Below, piece by piece: positions 1 through 7,076 of a stretch of DNA of 15,196 nucleotides. Source of the stretch: an uncultured Leucobacter sp. (GTDB taxonomy: Bacteria > Actinomycetota > Actinomycetes > Actinomycetales > Microbacteriaceae); the NCBI GenBank assembly GCA_937967375.1, contig CALCJF010000043.1:1-15196 (forward strand), given 5' to 3'. Within the stretch, counting starts at the first letter, position 1. Each line of letters opens with the position of its first letter. The notes under the pieces were generated by a model. That model worked only from the letters and a program-made list of their open reading frames with translations. It did not search any database and was not told where the DNA came from. The translations under genes were made by a program, and so were the position numbers.

Positions 1-317
1 CCTCCGAGCACGAGCGGCAGTAGGCCGAGCAGCACGCCGGCGGTGACGCCGATGATGGTGGCGGCGAGCGCCATGACCACCGAGAGCTGGGTGGCGACCA
101 GCGTGCGCAGCAGAATGTCACGGCCGCTGCCGTCGGTGCCGAACACATGTTCGGCGCTGGGCGGTTGCGAGATGAGCGACGGATTGGTGACTGCGGCCTG
201 TTCGCCCCAGATCGCCGGGGCAAAGAGCGTGAGAAACGCGAGCGCGGCGAGCACGAAGAGCGCAAAGATTCCGAGCGGGGTTCGCAGCACCGCGAGAAGG
301 CGACGTGTGGTGGTCAT
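1..317 (-). CDS. dppC: Peptide ABC transporter permease, DppC/OppC family (N-terminal part, runs off the window)
   Basis: This is the first 105 residues of an inner-membrane permease subunit of a dipeptide/oligopeptide ABC importer; the rest lies beyond base 1. After a short basic N-terminus (MTTTRRLLAVLRTPLG) comes one hydrophobic segment at about residues 16-37. A periplasmic stretch then carries HVFGTDGSGRDILLRTL, the highly characteristic OppC/DppC signature just before the second membrane segment. The ATG (317-315) overlaps the stop of the upstream permease gene as ATGA, so the two subunits are probably translationally coupled and made in equal amounts. The substrate (dipeptide, oligopeptide, or another solute such as nickel or glutathione) cannot be decided from this fragment. 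The family call is firm and the gene symbol is by analogy with the neighbouring dppA-like gene. Confidence 0.9.
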   Translation of the reverse strand, partial: MTTTRRLLAVLRTPLGIFALFVLAALAFLTLFAPAIWGEQAAVTNPSLISQPPSAEHVFGTDGSGRDILLRTLVATQLSVVMALAATIIGVTAGVLLGLLPLVLG

Positions 318-1333
318 GACTTGTCCAATGCAGTACGGGGGTCAAGCAGAATAAGTGCGATGTCGATCACCAGGTTGATGAGCAGCACCACTGCGCCATA
401 GAAGATGATGATGCCTTGCACGAGCGGGTAGTCCTTGCCCTGAATCGACTGCACGATGACCCCGCCGAGGCCCGGCCAGGCGAAGATGTTCTCGACAAGC
501 ACGGTGCCCGCGATCATACTGCCGAGCATGAGGCCCGAGATCGTCAGCGTCGAGGTGAGCAGGTTCGGCAGCACATGCCTGCCGTAGAGGCGCACTGAAG
601 GCATTCTTCGAGATCGCGCCGTGCGTATGTAGTCCTGTTGCAAGACCGTCAGCGTCTCTGCCCGCACGATTCGCGTGAGCGCTGCAGTCGGCCCGAGCGC
701 GAGGGCAGCGACCGGCAGAATGTACGACGACATGTCGCTCCGCCCCGCCACCGGCAGCAGGTTGAGAGTTACCGCGAACAGGTAGACGAGCAGCACGCCG
801 GCGAGAAACTCGGGAATCACCGCGAGTACAGACGAGACTCCCGTGAACCCCACCTCGAGCCCGCGGCGGCGGCCATTCTTGGTCAGCGCACCGAATGCCA
901 GGCCGAGGCATACGGCGAGCACGAGCGCGATGCCCACTGCCGCGAATGCGATTTCGAGAGTGGCGGGCGCACGCTTGAAGATGACGTCGATGACCGGCAT
1001 GCGAGAGCTGATCGACTCACCCATGTTGCCCATGAACAGGCCACCCCAGAACGAGAAGTACTGCACGATGAGCGGCCGGTCGAGGCCGAGCTCTGCCCTG
1101 CGCGCCTCGACCACCTCGGGCGGTGCGTTCTCGCCGACCGACATGCGCGCCGGATCGCCCGGAATGAGCTGCACGAGCAAGAACGAAATCGTTACGAGCA
1201 CGAACAGTGAGACAACAAAGTATCCGCTGCGCCGCAGCAGGTAAGACGCCCAGGGGTTGCGCACGAAGAACGGGTCGCGCTCGCGCCCCACTGATGCAGG
1301 TCTGGCTGTCGGGTCGGCAGAAGTTGCTGACAT
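314..1333 (-). CDS. dppB: Peptide ABC transporter permease, DppB/OppB family
   Basis: The product is a 339-residue membrane permease that partners DppC in a peptide importer. TM1 is at about residues 38-57 and is followed by the typical LIPGDPAR. Then come LGLDRPLIVQYFSFWGGL, further membrane spans, and the EAA loop at about 219-260 (RAETLTVLQQDYIRTAR...LPNLL), which docks on the ATPase subunit. The C-terminus ends in LLDPRTALDKS, also typical. An in-frame TTG at 1369 would add 12 residues, but the ATG at 1333 is preceded by AGGAG with a 5-base gap, so it is preferred. The gene diverges from the D-aminopeptidase gene at 1536. No ATPase or substrate-binding subunit is in the window; they may lie to the left after dppC. 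Confidence 0.93.
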   Translation of the reverse strand: MSATSADPTARPASVGRERDPFFVRNPWASYLLRRSGYFVVSLFVLVTISFLLVQLIPGDPARMSVGENAPPEVVEARRAELGLDRPLIVQYFSFWGGLFMGNMGESISSRMPVIDVIFKRAPATLEIAFAAVGIALVLAVCLGLAFGALTKNGRRRGLEVGFTGVSSVLAVIPEFLAGVLLVYLFAVTLNLLPVAGRSDMSSYILPVAALALGPTAALTRIVRAETLTVLQQDYIRTARSRRMPSVRLYGRHVLPNLLTSTLTISGLMLGSMIAGTVLVENIFAWPGLGGVIVQSIQGKDYPLVQGIIIFYGAVVLLINLVIDIALILLDPRTALDKS

Positions 1334-1535
1334 GCGCTCTCCTCGTCTTCGGGGGTGACGGCCATCCAAGTATTGCGAAGAAGGCGCCGAAGCTGCATTG
1401 TTTGACTGGCCAAGACTGACATTCGAAAACTGTCTATCTCACCAAGATCGCCTCACTGATCCGCTCTAGGCTTCGAAATACAGCGCATGAGTTTCGCGTG
1501 CCACGACACACCAGCACCTCATAGAAAGGCAAGAA
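1334..1535. promoter_or_regulatory. Divergent intergenic region between dppB and dppA
   Basis: This 202-bp gap must hold the promoters of both the leftward permease genes and the rightward dppA. The Shine-Dalgarno for dppB (AGGAG on the minus strand, about 1339-1343) and a modest one for dppA (GAAAGG just before 1536) are visible. A weak plus-strand -10-like TAGGCT sits at 1467-1472. The heptamer TTCGAAA occurs at 1422-1428 and again at 1472-1478, exactly 50 bp apart. No convincing -35 element was found on either strand. Confidence 0.4.
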
Positions 1536-2378
1536 ATGCGGGTCTACATTTCAATCGACATGGAGGGGGTGGCCGGTGTGGCAACCCTAGACCAGGTTGC
1601 GCGCGGTGGCCACGGATACCCGAGGGCTCAACAACTCATGACGAACGAGGCGAATGCCGCAATCGCAGGAGCGTTCGAGGGCGGCGCAACCGAGGTGCTG
1701 ATCAATGACAGCCACGGCACGATGGACAACCTCATTCACGCCGAGCTCGACCCTCGTGCGCGAGTCATCTTCGGCAGCCCCAAGCTCGATTGCATGGCAG
1801 AGGGCATCTCAGAAGAGCACGATATCGCGCTCTTCATCGGCTACCACGCTGCAGCCGGCGCCGAAGGCATCATGGCGCACACCTACTCCTCGTCGTTCAC
1901 AGAGGTTCGCGTGAACGGTGTGCAGGTCTCTGAGGCCGACGTGAACGCGATGCAGGCCGCCGCGGTCGGGGTTCCCGTCGGCCTGCTGACGGGTGACGAC
2001 ATGATCTGCGCTGCGGTGAAGAAGACGATCCCTGGCATCGAAACCGTCGTCGTCAAGCAGGCAAAGGGATACCATGCCGCCGATTCGCTCTCACCGGCCG
2101 AATCGCAGCGACTCATCGCAGAGGCCGCCGCCCGAGTGGTAAGCCGGGCACAGACGTTCCCGCTGCCGAACGTTCCCGAGATCCTCGAAATTGAAATCGA
2201 CCTGCCGAACGCTTCGGCGGCCGAGCAGGCTGCGATGATCCCGCATGCCGAGCGCACCGCGAATCGCACCGTCAAACTCGTTGCACGCTCGCCTCGCGAG
2301 GCAATCAGCTTTGTGCTCGTGTGCTACCAATTCGCCGCCGCTGCGCTGCGCAGCCTGCTGCCCCTCATCAACCGCTGA
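1536..2378 (+). CDS. dppA: D-aminopeptidase DppA, peptidase family M55
   Basis: The 280-residue protein matches the zinc-dependent D-aminopeptidase DppA of Bacillus subtilis in length and motifs. That enzyme removes N-terminal D-amino acids (D-Ala, Gly) from short peptides and forms a decamer. All known zinc ligands are present at the family's usual positions: D8 and E10 in ISIDMEG, H60 in INDSHG, H104 in FIGYH, and E133 in QVSE. The catalytic H115 lies in IMAHTY. There is no signal peptide, so it acts in the cytosol on imported peptides. The ATG at 1536 has a GAAAGG ribosome site 7 bases upstream. It diverges from the dppBC permease genes, which supports a joint role in using D-amino-acid peptides, and it is followed by a hairpin terminator. 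Confidence 0.94.
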   Translation: MRVYISIDMEGVAGVATLDQVARGGHGYPRAQQLMTNEANAAIAGAFEGGATEVLINDSHGTMDNLIHAELDPRARVIFGSPKLDCMAEGISEEHDIALFIGYHAAAGAEGIMAHTYSSSFTEVRVNGVQVSEADVNAMQAAAVGVPVGLLTGDDMICAAVKKTIPGIETVVVKQAKGYHAADSLSPAESQRLIAEAAARVVSRAQTFPLPNVPEILEIEIDLPNASAAEQAAMIPHAERTANRTVKLVARSPREAISFVLVCYQFAAAALRSLLPLINR

Positions 2379-2396
2379 GTGACGCGACAGGCAGAA

Positions 2397-2425
2397 GGGC
2401 CGCGCTTCGCAGGCGCGGCCCTTTT
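2397..2425 (+). terminator. Rho-independent terminator after dppA
   Basis: A perfect 9-bp GC stem (GGGCCGCGC at 2397-2405, GCGCGGCCC at 2413-2421) with a 7-base loop is followed by TTTT. It lies between two convergent genes. Read leftwards it is preceded by AGAA, which becomes TTCT, so it may also weakly stop transcripts of the serine hydrolase gene. Confidence 0.9.
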
Positions 2426-2458
2426 CGCTGCGTACCGAGCCAGCTCGGGCCGCACCGT

Positions 2459-3385
2459 CTACCTCAGCGCGTCCGAGAGAATGCGCCCAACTGTGCCGAT
2501 CAGCCGGTCAGCGTCTGGATTGTTCAGGCGATACGCGTCGGTGCGCACGAACACCGAGATCGCGTGGCGCCTGCCGTCGACGAACTCGACCATGCCGATC
2601 TCGTTGCGCACGATGCAGATCGTTCCGGTCTTGCCGCTGACTTTGATGCCGTCACTCGCGAAGCCGCTGCGCAAGCGGTGCGGCCAAATTTGCAGGCCGA
2701 GGATCCGCCGAGCCTCAGCACACGCCTCTGGCGTCGCGGCCTCGTCTGCCCAGATCAGCTGCAGCAGTCTTGCGGCGTCGCGCGGCGTGGTTCGGTTCGT
2801 CTTCAGCGGAGTGCAGACGGCGAAGCCCGCGATCCGCTCGGAGTCATCCGAGGTCAAACCGTCATCGCTCTCAAGCTCGTCGACCCCGAGGTCTGCCGCC
2901 ATCTGTGCGAACAACACCTTGCAGTCACCGATCAGGTGCGTGCCGCCGAGCCCCAGTTCGGCCATGGTCGCATTGATGCGTTCGACGCCGACTTTGGCCA
3001 TCAGCACATCGGTCGCCGTGTTGTCGCTCACCGTGATCATCGAGGTCGCGATATCGCGCAGCGACCACTCGGCATCGTCACGAAAGACACTGAGCCCGGT
3101 CGGCCCGAGAGTCGCCTCGCTCGCAAGAACACGCACGCGGCTCGTCGGGTCGAGCTCGCCGGCCGCAACCTGGCGCACATATTCTGTGAGCACCGGCACT
3201 TTGAACACCGACGCGGCAACGACCGGCGCGTCGGAGTGCACACCGATCTCTCTGCCCGTATCGAGGTCGATCGCGTGCGCGAAGACCGACGCGCCAACGT
3301 TGGCGGCGGCGGCAGCGATCCTTTCTTCAAAACCCTCGGTGGAGCTCTCGGTGACTGACTGCGGTTCGATGCTCTGACTCGTCAT
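2459..3385 (-). CDS. Class A beta-lactamase-related serine hydrolase, cytosolic
   Basis: The 308-residue protein has the three motifs of serine beta-lactamase/DD-peptidase folds: SxxK as ASVFK (S59, K62), SDN as VSDNTATD (S120-N122), and KTG as SGKTGT (252-254). TTPRDAARLL follows the omega-loop region as in class A enzymes. The omega-loop ExxxN motif that supplies the deacylating Glu166 is not evident between SDN and TTPRD. No signal peptide or lipobox is visible. A role as a drug-inactivating exported beta-lactamase is therefore doubtful; a peptidase, amidase or esterase is more likely. The start is uncertain: the ATG at 3385 has no Shine-Dalgarno, but TAGTGT lies 7 bases upstream, as in leaderless genes. 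An upstream extension to 3466 is open but unlike the family. It converges on dppA and may share its substrates. Confidence 0.85.
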   Translation of the reverse strand: MTSQSIEPQSVTESSTEGFEERIAAAAANVGASVFAHAIDLDTGREIGVHSDAPVVAASVFKVPVLTEYVRQVAAGELDPTSRVRVLASEATLGPTGLSVFRDDAEWSLRDIATSMITVSDNTATDVLMAKVGVERINATMAELGLGGTHLIGDCKVLFAQMAADLGVDELESDDGLTSDDSERIAGFAVCTPLKTNRTTPRDAARLLQLIWADEAATPEACAEARRILGLQIWPHRLRSGFASDGIKVSGKTGTICIVRNEIGMVEFVDGRRHAISVFVRTDAYRLNNPDADRLIGTVGRILSDALR

Positions 3386-3392
3386 AGTCTGC

Positions 3393-3398
3393 ACACTA
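3393..3398 (-). promoter_or_regulatory. Possible -10 element of a leaderless serine hydrolase mRNA
   Basis: TAGTGT fits the TAnnnT -10 consensus and lies exactly 7 bases before the ATG at 3385, which lacks a Shine-Dalgarno. This spacing would start the transcript at the start codon. No -35 match was found. Confidence 0.35.
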
Positions 3399-3438
3399 GC
3401 CGCGCACAGGCTGAACCTGATTGTGTCGTCGCACGAGA

Positions 3439-3471
3439 GGGTTGCGCGGGCCTTGTCGACTCGCACAACCC
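3439..3471 (-). terminator. Hairpin after the monooxygenase gene, possible terminator
   Basis: GGGTTG (3439-3444) pairs with CAACCC (3466-3471), and GCG/CGC pairs continue the stem inside a single mismatch. It lies just downstream of the leftward monooxygenase stop at 3490. There is no clear T-run, so it could be a weak or Rho-assisted terminator. Confidence 0.4.
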
Positions 3472-3489
3472 GCTTCGCACCGCGACGGG

Positions 3490-5397
3490 CTAATCCTGCG
3501 GCAGCAGAAACTGCCCGAAGAACTCGGTGAGTTCTTCGCGCGCGCTGAGGGGCAAGATGTGCGAGACGTAGTGGTCCGGGCGCACCACCACGATGGCACC
3601 CTCGCGCGACACACCGCGCTGCTCGAAGATGTCGTCTCCCTCGATTGCCGCATAGATCTTCTCATAGTCGGGCAGCCCATAGGGCCCGCTCGCGGGCAGG
3701 AACACCTTCGGCACGGTTTCAATTGCCACGTCGTAGTGGGGCTGCTGGTAGACGGCCTTCACGTCGAACACCGTGTCGATATCGACGCCCGCCGGGGTGA
3801 ATTGACGGATGGGTGAAGCCTCATCCGAGAGCATCCACTCTGCCCAGGCGTTCAGCGCGCTGCGGTCAGTGTCGGCGAAGGCATAGATGCGAAAGCGCCC
3901 GTCGGCACGGTGATGGTGCCCGATGTGCACCGGCACCGCATCGGCAACACGCACGGTGTTCACCGATTTGAAGCGCTTTCCGAGGGTAAAGCCTGTTGCG
4001 AGCTCCTGACGCACCTGCGACGACGTGACGATCGAAGGCTCGTATTCGGTCATGAAGCCCGCCGGAAACTCAGCGGTGCGCACGTAGAAGTCTGCGACCT
4101 CGTCGGGCGACTCGAACTCTTCGGGCTTCTTCGCCATCAGCGTCGACCACTCGAGGTCGAAGTCGATGAGGTTCTGCGCGGTCACCTGACGCTCGTCGCT
4201 GTAGGTGCCGAGCAGTTCGTCACTGGCCATGCCGGTGAGCACGTATCCGAGCTTCCAGGCGAGGTTCCATCCGTCTTGCATCGAAACGTTCATGCCCTGG
4301 CCGGCCTTCGCGCTGTGTGTGTGACAGGCGTCGCCCATCAAGAACACTCGCGCTTTGCCGTCGGGTGAGGTTGCCTCGTCATCGAATCGGTCGGTGAGAC
4401 GGTGTGCCACCTCGTAGACGCTGCTCCACGCGACGTTGCGCACGTCAAGCGTGTACGGATGCACGATAGCGTTTGCGCGTTCGATCACTGCTTCGACGGG
4501 CGTCTTCCGAACCCGGCCACCGTCTGCCTTGTCGACCTCGCCGAGGTCGACGTAGATGCGGCAGAGGTGGTTGCCTTCACGCGGAATATGCAGAATGCTG
4601 CCCGCCTCGCTGTGAATGATGCACTTCTTGCGAATGTCGGGAAAATCGGTGACGGGCAGCACATCCATGACGCCCCATGCATGGAACGACTGGTCGCCTC
4701 GCAGTGAACCGCCGATCGCGGAGCGCACCGCAGAGCGCGCACCGTCGGCGCCGATCACGTACTTCGCGCGCACGACACGGGTCTCGCCGCCAGTCACCCC
4801 TGAGGCATCGGCGTTGATACCGGCGCCACTGTGACCGCTCACGCGGCGAAGCGTCACGTTCACTGGGTACTCGCCCTCGCCGGTTACCTCGAGCCCCTCG
4901 AACTCCCAGCCGTAGTCGACCTCTCCCCTAGCGGGTGCGCGTCGCGCGTAGTCGGCGAAGTAGTCAATGACTCGGGCCTGGTTCACGATGAGGTGCGGAA
5001 ACTCGCTAATGCCCTGAGGATCATCTGGCGTGGTGCCGGTGCGAATGATGTTCGATGGGTTCTTGGGATCGGGGTTCCAAAACGCCGTCTCGGTGATCTG
5101 GTAGGCCTCTTGAATGATCTGGGGCGCGAAGCCGAAGGCCTGAAATGTCTCTACGCTGCGTGCCTGGATTCCGTCAGCCTGCCCGAGCACGAGACGGCCA
5201 TCACGTCGCTCGATAATGCGTGTCACCACACCGGGAAACATCGCCAGTTGCGCGTGTGCAGCAATGCCGGCCGGGCCCGATCCCACGATCAATACGTCGA
5301 TATCGTCGGGCAGTTCTTCGGGCCTGTCGACACCCACACCGCTCGCGGGCAATACCCGGGGATCGGTCGACACGTATCCGTGGTGGTGAAACTGCAC
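3490..5397 (-). CDS. FAD-dependent aromatic monooxygenase, phenol 2-monooxygenase / 3-hydroxybenzoate 4-monooxygenase type
   Basis: This 635-residue flavoprotein is the size of single-component phenol hydroxylases and MobA-type 3-hydroxybenzoate 4-hydroxylases. These use NAD(P)H and O2 to hydroxylate a phenolic ring. The FAD-binding Rossmann motif is VLIVGSGPAG (35-44). The DG motif is IGADGARSAVR (215-225). The GD motif is FLMGDACHTHSAKAGQGMN (352-370). From about 480 onward comes the phenol-hydroxylase-type C-terminal thioredoxin-like dimerisation domain. GTG at 5397 is chosen because GGAG lies 6 bases upstream and the protein then begins MQFHHHGY, as MobA-like proteins do; the ATG-like start at 5445 would lie over the promoter. 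No ring-cleavage or other catabolic gene is adjacent, so the substrate remains open. Confidence 0.9.
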   Translation of the reverse strand: MQFHHHGYVSTDPRVLPASGVGVDRPEELPDDIDVLIVGSGPAGIAAHAQLAMFPGVVTRIIERRDGRLVLGQADGIQARSVETFQAFGFAPQIIQEAYQITETAFWNPDPKNPSNIIRTGTTPDDPQGISEFPHLIVNQARVIDYFADYARRAPARGEVDYGWEFEGLEVTGEGEYPVNVTLRRVSGHSGAGINADASGVTGGETRVVRAKYVIGADGARSAVRSAIGGSLRGDQSFHAWGVMDVLPVTDFPDIRKKCIIHSEAGSILHIPREGNHLCRIYVDLGEVDKADGGRVRKTPVEAVIERANAIVHPYTLDVRNVAWSSVYEVAHRLTDRFDDEATSPDGKARVFLMGDACHTHSAKAGQGMNVSMQDGWNLAWKLGYVLTGMASDELLGTYSDERQVTAQNLIDFDLEWSTLMAKKPEEFESPDEVADFYVRTAEFPAGFMTEYEPSIVTSSQVRQELATGFTLGKRFKSVNTVRVADAVPVHIGHHHRADGRFRIYAFADTDRSALNAWAEWMLSDEASPIRQFTPAGVDIDTVFDVKAVYQQPHYDVAIETVPKVFLPASGPYGLPDYEKIYAAIEGDDIFEQRGVSREGAIVVVRPDHYVSHILPLSAREELTEFFGQFLLPQD

Positions 5398-5428
5398 GTC
5401 TTCTCCTCGCTGAGGTGTGGCGGAGCGG

Positions 5429-5434
5429 ATTATC
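5429..5434 (-). promoter_or_regulatory. -10 box of the monooxygenase promoter
   Basis: GATAAT on the minus strand differs from the TATAAT consensus at one base. It would start a transcript at about 5422, leaving a leader of about 25 bases with a good ribosome site before the GTG at 5397. The -35 region is poor and coincides with the palindrome at 5447-5463, which suggests regulator-dependent control. Confidence 0.6.
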
Positions 5435-5446
5435 GCCCGCCACATT

Positions 5447-5484
5447 TGTTCACTATTTGAACAGCATTTCTAACTATTGCACAG
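5447..5484. promoter_or_regulatory. Candidate operator: inverted repeat TGTTCA-N5-TGAACA plus a direct repeat
   Basis: TGTTCA (5447-5452) and TGAACA (5458-5463) form a perfect 6-bp inverted repeat with a 5-base spacer. The partly matching half-site ACTATTGCACAG (5473-5484) repeats the ACTATTTGAACAG at 5452-5464 with a 21-bp offset, two helical turns. The site covers the -35 region of the monooxygenase promoter. The regulator is not encoded next to it. Confidence 0.5.
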
Positions 5485-5543
5485 TCAGCATATGTCGAGT
5501 GAGGCGAAATGCCAAGCATTCGACACCTCCATTCTGTATCGTT

Positions 5544-5574
5544 TTCGAGCATCGCCCGCGAAGCCAGGAATAAT
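5544..5574 (+). promoter_or_regulatory. Possible promoter of the AAA ATPase/TPR pair
   Basis: AATAAT at 5569-5574 resembles a -10 box, and TTCGAG at 5544-5549 is a poor -35 candidate with a 19-base spacer. A start near 5581 would leave a leader of about 25 bases containing AAGGAG (5593-5598), 8 bases before the GTG at 5607. Confidence 0.4.
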
Positions 5575-5606
5575 AGACAACGTCCCGACCACAAGGAGTA
5601 CCCCCC

Positions 5607-7076
5607 GTGTCCGAACTGATCGACTCTCTCACCGATGCTCTGCGTGCGAACCCCGAGGCGACTCCCCTTCGTCTGCACCTCGCTGGGTTGCTGCTGAGCG
5701 AGGGTCAGACTGACCGCGCGATCTCCGAGCTTGGTACGGTGCTCGGCAAGGATCCCGCGAACTCCGAGGCACAGGCGCTGCTGCGGCGAGCGCTCGGAGC
5801 GACTGGCAAGGACGAATCTGCTGGCCATTCACCGACCGAACCGGTAACGGTGCAGGCCTCGGCTCAGACCCCCGCGAAGAATCGCAACGATGCCGCTGCC
5901 CATCTGGAGCAGTTCGACTGGGGCAAGCTCGAGCGCGAGATGGGTGTCGATGTTGCTCCCCCGTTCATCACCGACGGTTCGGGCTTCGACGTGCTGGGTG
6001 ATGAAGCTGAGCAGGTGAGACGCGAAGACCGAATAGGAGGCGACGGGCCGACTGCGAAGGGCTCGCACCCTGGCGCGGGCCCGAATTCAGACCCAGGCTC
6101 AACCCCAGACCCGAATTCAGGCCTCGATGAGAACGGCTTCATCGTGGTGCGCGACGGCGAGGATGCGAAGTTTTTCGAGGAGCCACAACCCGAGCGCATC
6201 AAGCTCGCCGACGTCGGCGGCCTCGAACAGGTGAAGAACCGACTGCGACTCGCGTTTCTCGAACCCATGCGCAACCCCGAAATCGCAAAGGCCTACGGCA
6301 AGAGCCTTCGCGGCGGGCTGTTGCTCTACGGCCCTCCCGGCACAGGCAAGACCTTTCTCGCACGCGCGATCGCGGGCGAGCTCGACGCAAAGTTTCTGAG
6401 CATCACGATCGCCGACATTCTCGACGGCATCATGGGCGAGAGCGAGAAGAACGTGCGCAGAATCTTCGACCGCGCCCGCGATCTCGCGCCCTGCGTGCTC
6501 TTCATCGACGAACTCGACTCGCTCGGCGGCAAGCGCTCGGGCTACTCGAACATGGGCTGGATGCGCAACGTCGTCAACCAGATGCTGCAAGAAATGGATG
6601 GCGTCGGCTCCAACAACGACGGCGTCTTCATTCTCGCCGCAACCAACCACCCGTGGGACGTCGACAACGCGCTGCTTCGGCCGGGCCGCTTCGACCGAAT
6701 CGTGCTGGTTTCGGCTCCCGACCCTGAGGCGCGCGCCGCGATCCTCAAATCTGCATTCAAAGATCGTCCGATCGCGGGCATCGACCTCGACGAGGCGGTC
6801 GCAGCCACTCACGGCTTCTCTGGCGCCGACCTAACGCACCTTGCCACGACCGCTGCCGAACGCGCAATGAGCGACTCAATCGCCAACGGCGAGCTGCGCC
6901 CCATTGGCATGCAAGACCTGCGAGCAGCACTCGCAGAAGTAAAGCCGAGCACAGGCCCCTGGCTGCAGAGCGCGCGAAACGTGGTCGACTTCGCGAACGC
7001 CGATGGCCGCTACGACGATCTCAAGGACTACCTTGAGGCAGAACTAAAGTACAAACAAAAGAAGCCGAAGCGGTGA
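5607..7076 (+). CDS. AAA+ ATPase with N-terminal TPR-like repeats, CDC48/Vps4 type
   Basis: The 489-residue protein begins with a TPR-like helical pair (about 18-63). A low-complexity, Pro/Asp/Gly/Ser-rich linker (about 70-175) follows. Then comes a single classical AAA domain (about 195-420) with Walker A GPPGTGKT (242-249), Walker B CVLFIDELDS (D301, E302), sensor 1 N347 in AATNHP, and arginine fingers in ALLRPGRFDR (R358, R361). The C-terminal part STGPWLQSARNV...GRYDDL (448-472) resembles the end of CDC48/Vps4-like ATPases. The tail is Lys-rich. The usual aromatic pore-loop residue before MGESE is replaced by I275. GTG at 5607 has an AAGGAG 8 bases upstream. Its stop overlaps the next start as GTGA, so it very likely works with the downstream TPR membrane protein. 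Substrate and process are unknown. Confidence 0.9.
   Translation: MSELIDSLTDALRANPEATPLRLHLAGLLLSEGQTDRAISELGTVLGKDPANSEAQALLRRALGATGKDESAGHSPTEPVTVQASAQTPAKNRNDAAAHLEQFDWGKLEREMGVDVAPPFITDGSGFDVLGDEAEQVRREDRIGGDGPTAKGSHPGAGPNSDPGSTPDPNSGLDENGFIVVRDGEDAKFFEEPQPERIKLADVGGLEQVKNRLRLAFLEPMRNPEIAKAYGKSLRGGLLLYGPPGTGKTFLARAIAGELDAKFLSITIADILDGIMGESEKNVRRIFDRARDLAPCVLFIDELDSLGGKRSGYSNMGWMRNVVNQMLQEMDGVGSNNDGVFILAATNHPWDVDNALLRPGRFDRIVLVSAPDPEARAAILKSAFKDRPIAGIDLDEAVAATHGFSGADLTHLATTAAERAMSDSIANGELRPIGMQDLRAALAEVKPSTGPWLQSARNVVDFANADGRYDDLKDYLEAELKYKQKKPKR
6080..6120 (+). repeat. Short direct repeat in the linker of the AAA ATPase gene
   Basis: CCCGAATTCAG occurs at 6080-6090 and 6110-6120, 30 bp apart and in frame, encoding repeated PNS-type segments in the disordered linker. 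It could expand or contract without breaking the frame. Confidence 0.7.

Noticed and set aside
2321..3358. Long plus-strand open frames opposite the serine hydrolase gene
   Set aside because: The minus-strand frame has SxxK, SDN and KTG motifs; the plus frames have shadow composition and no recognisable domain, and they cross the dppA terminator.
5607..7076. EccA-type ATPase of a type VII secretion system, because of the TPR plus AAA layout
   Set aside because: EccA belongs to the CbxX/CfqX branch, whereas this AAA domain has CDC48/Vps4-type motifs, and no other type VII secretion genes are nearby.
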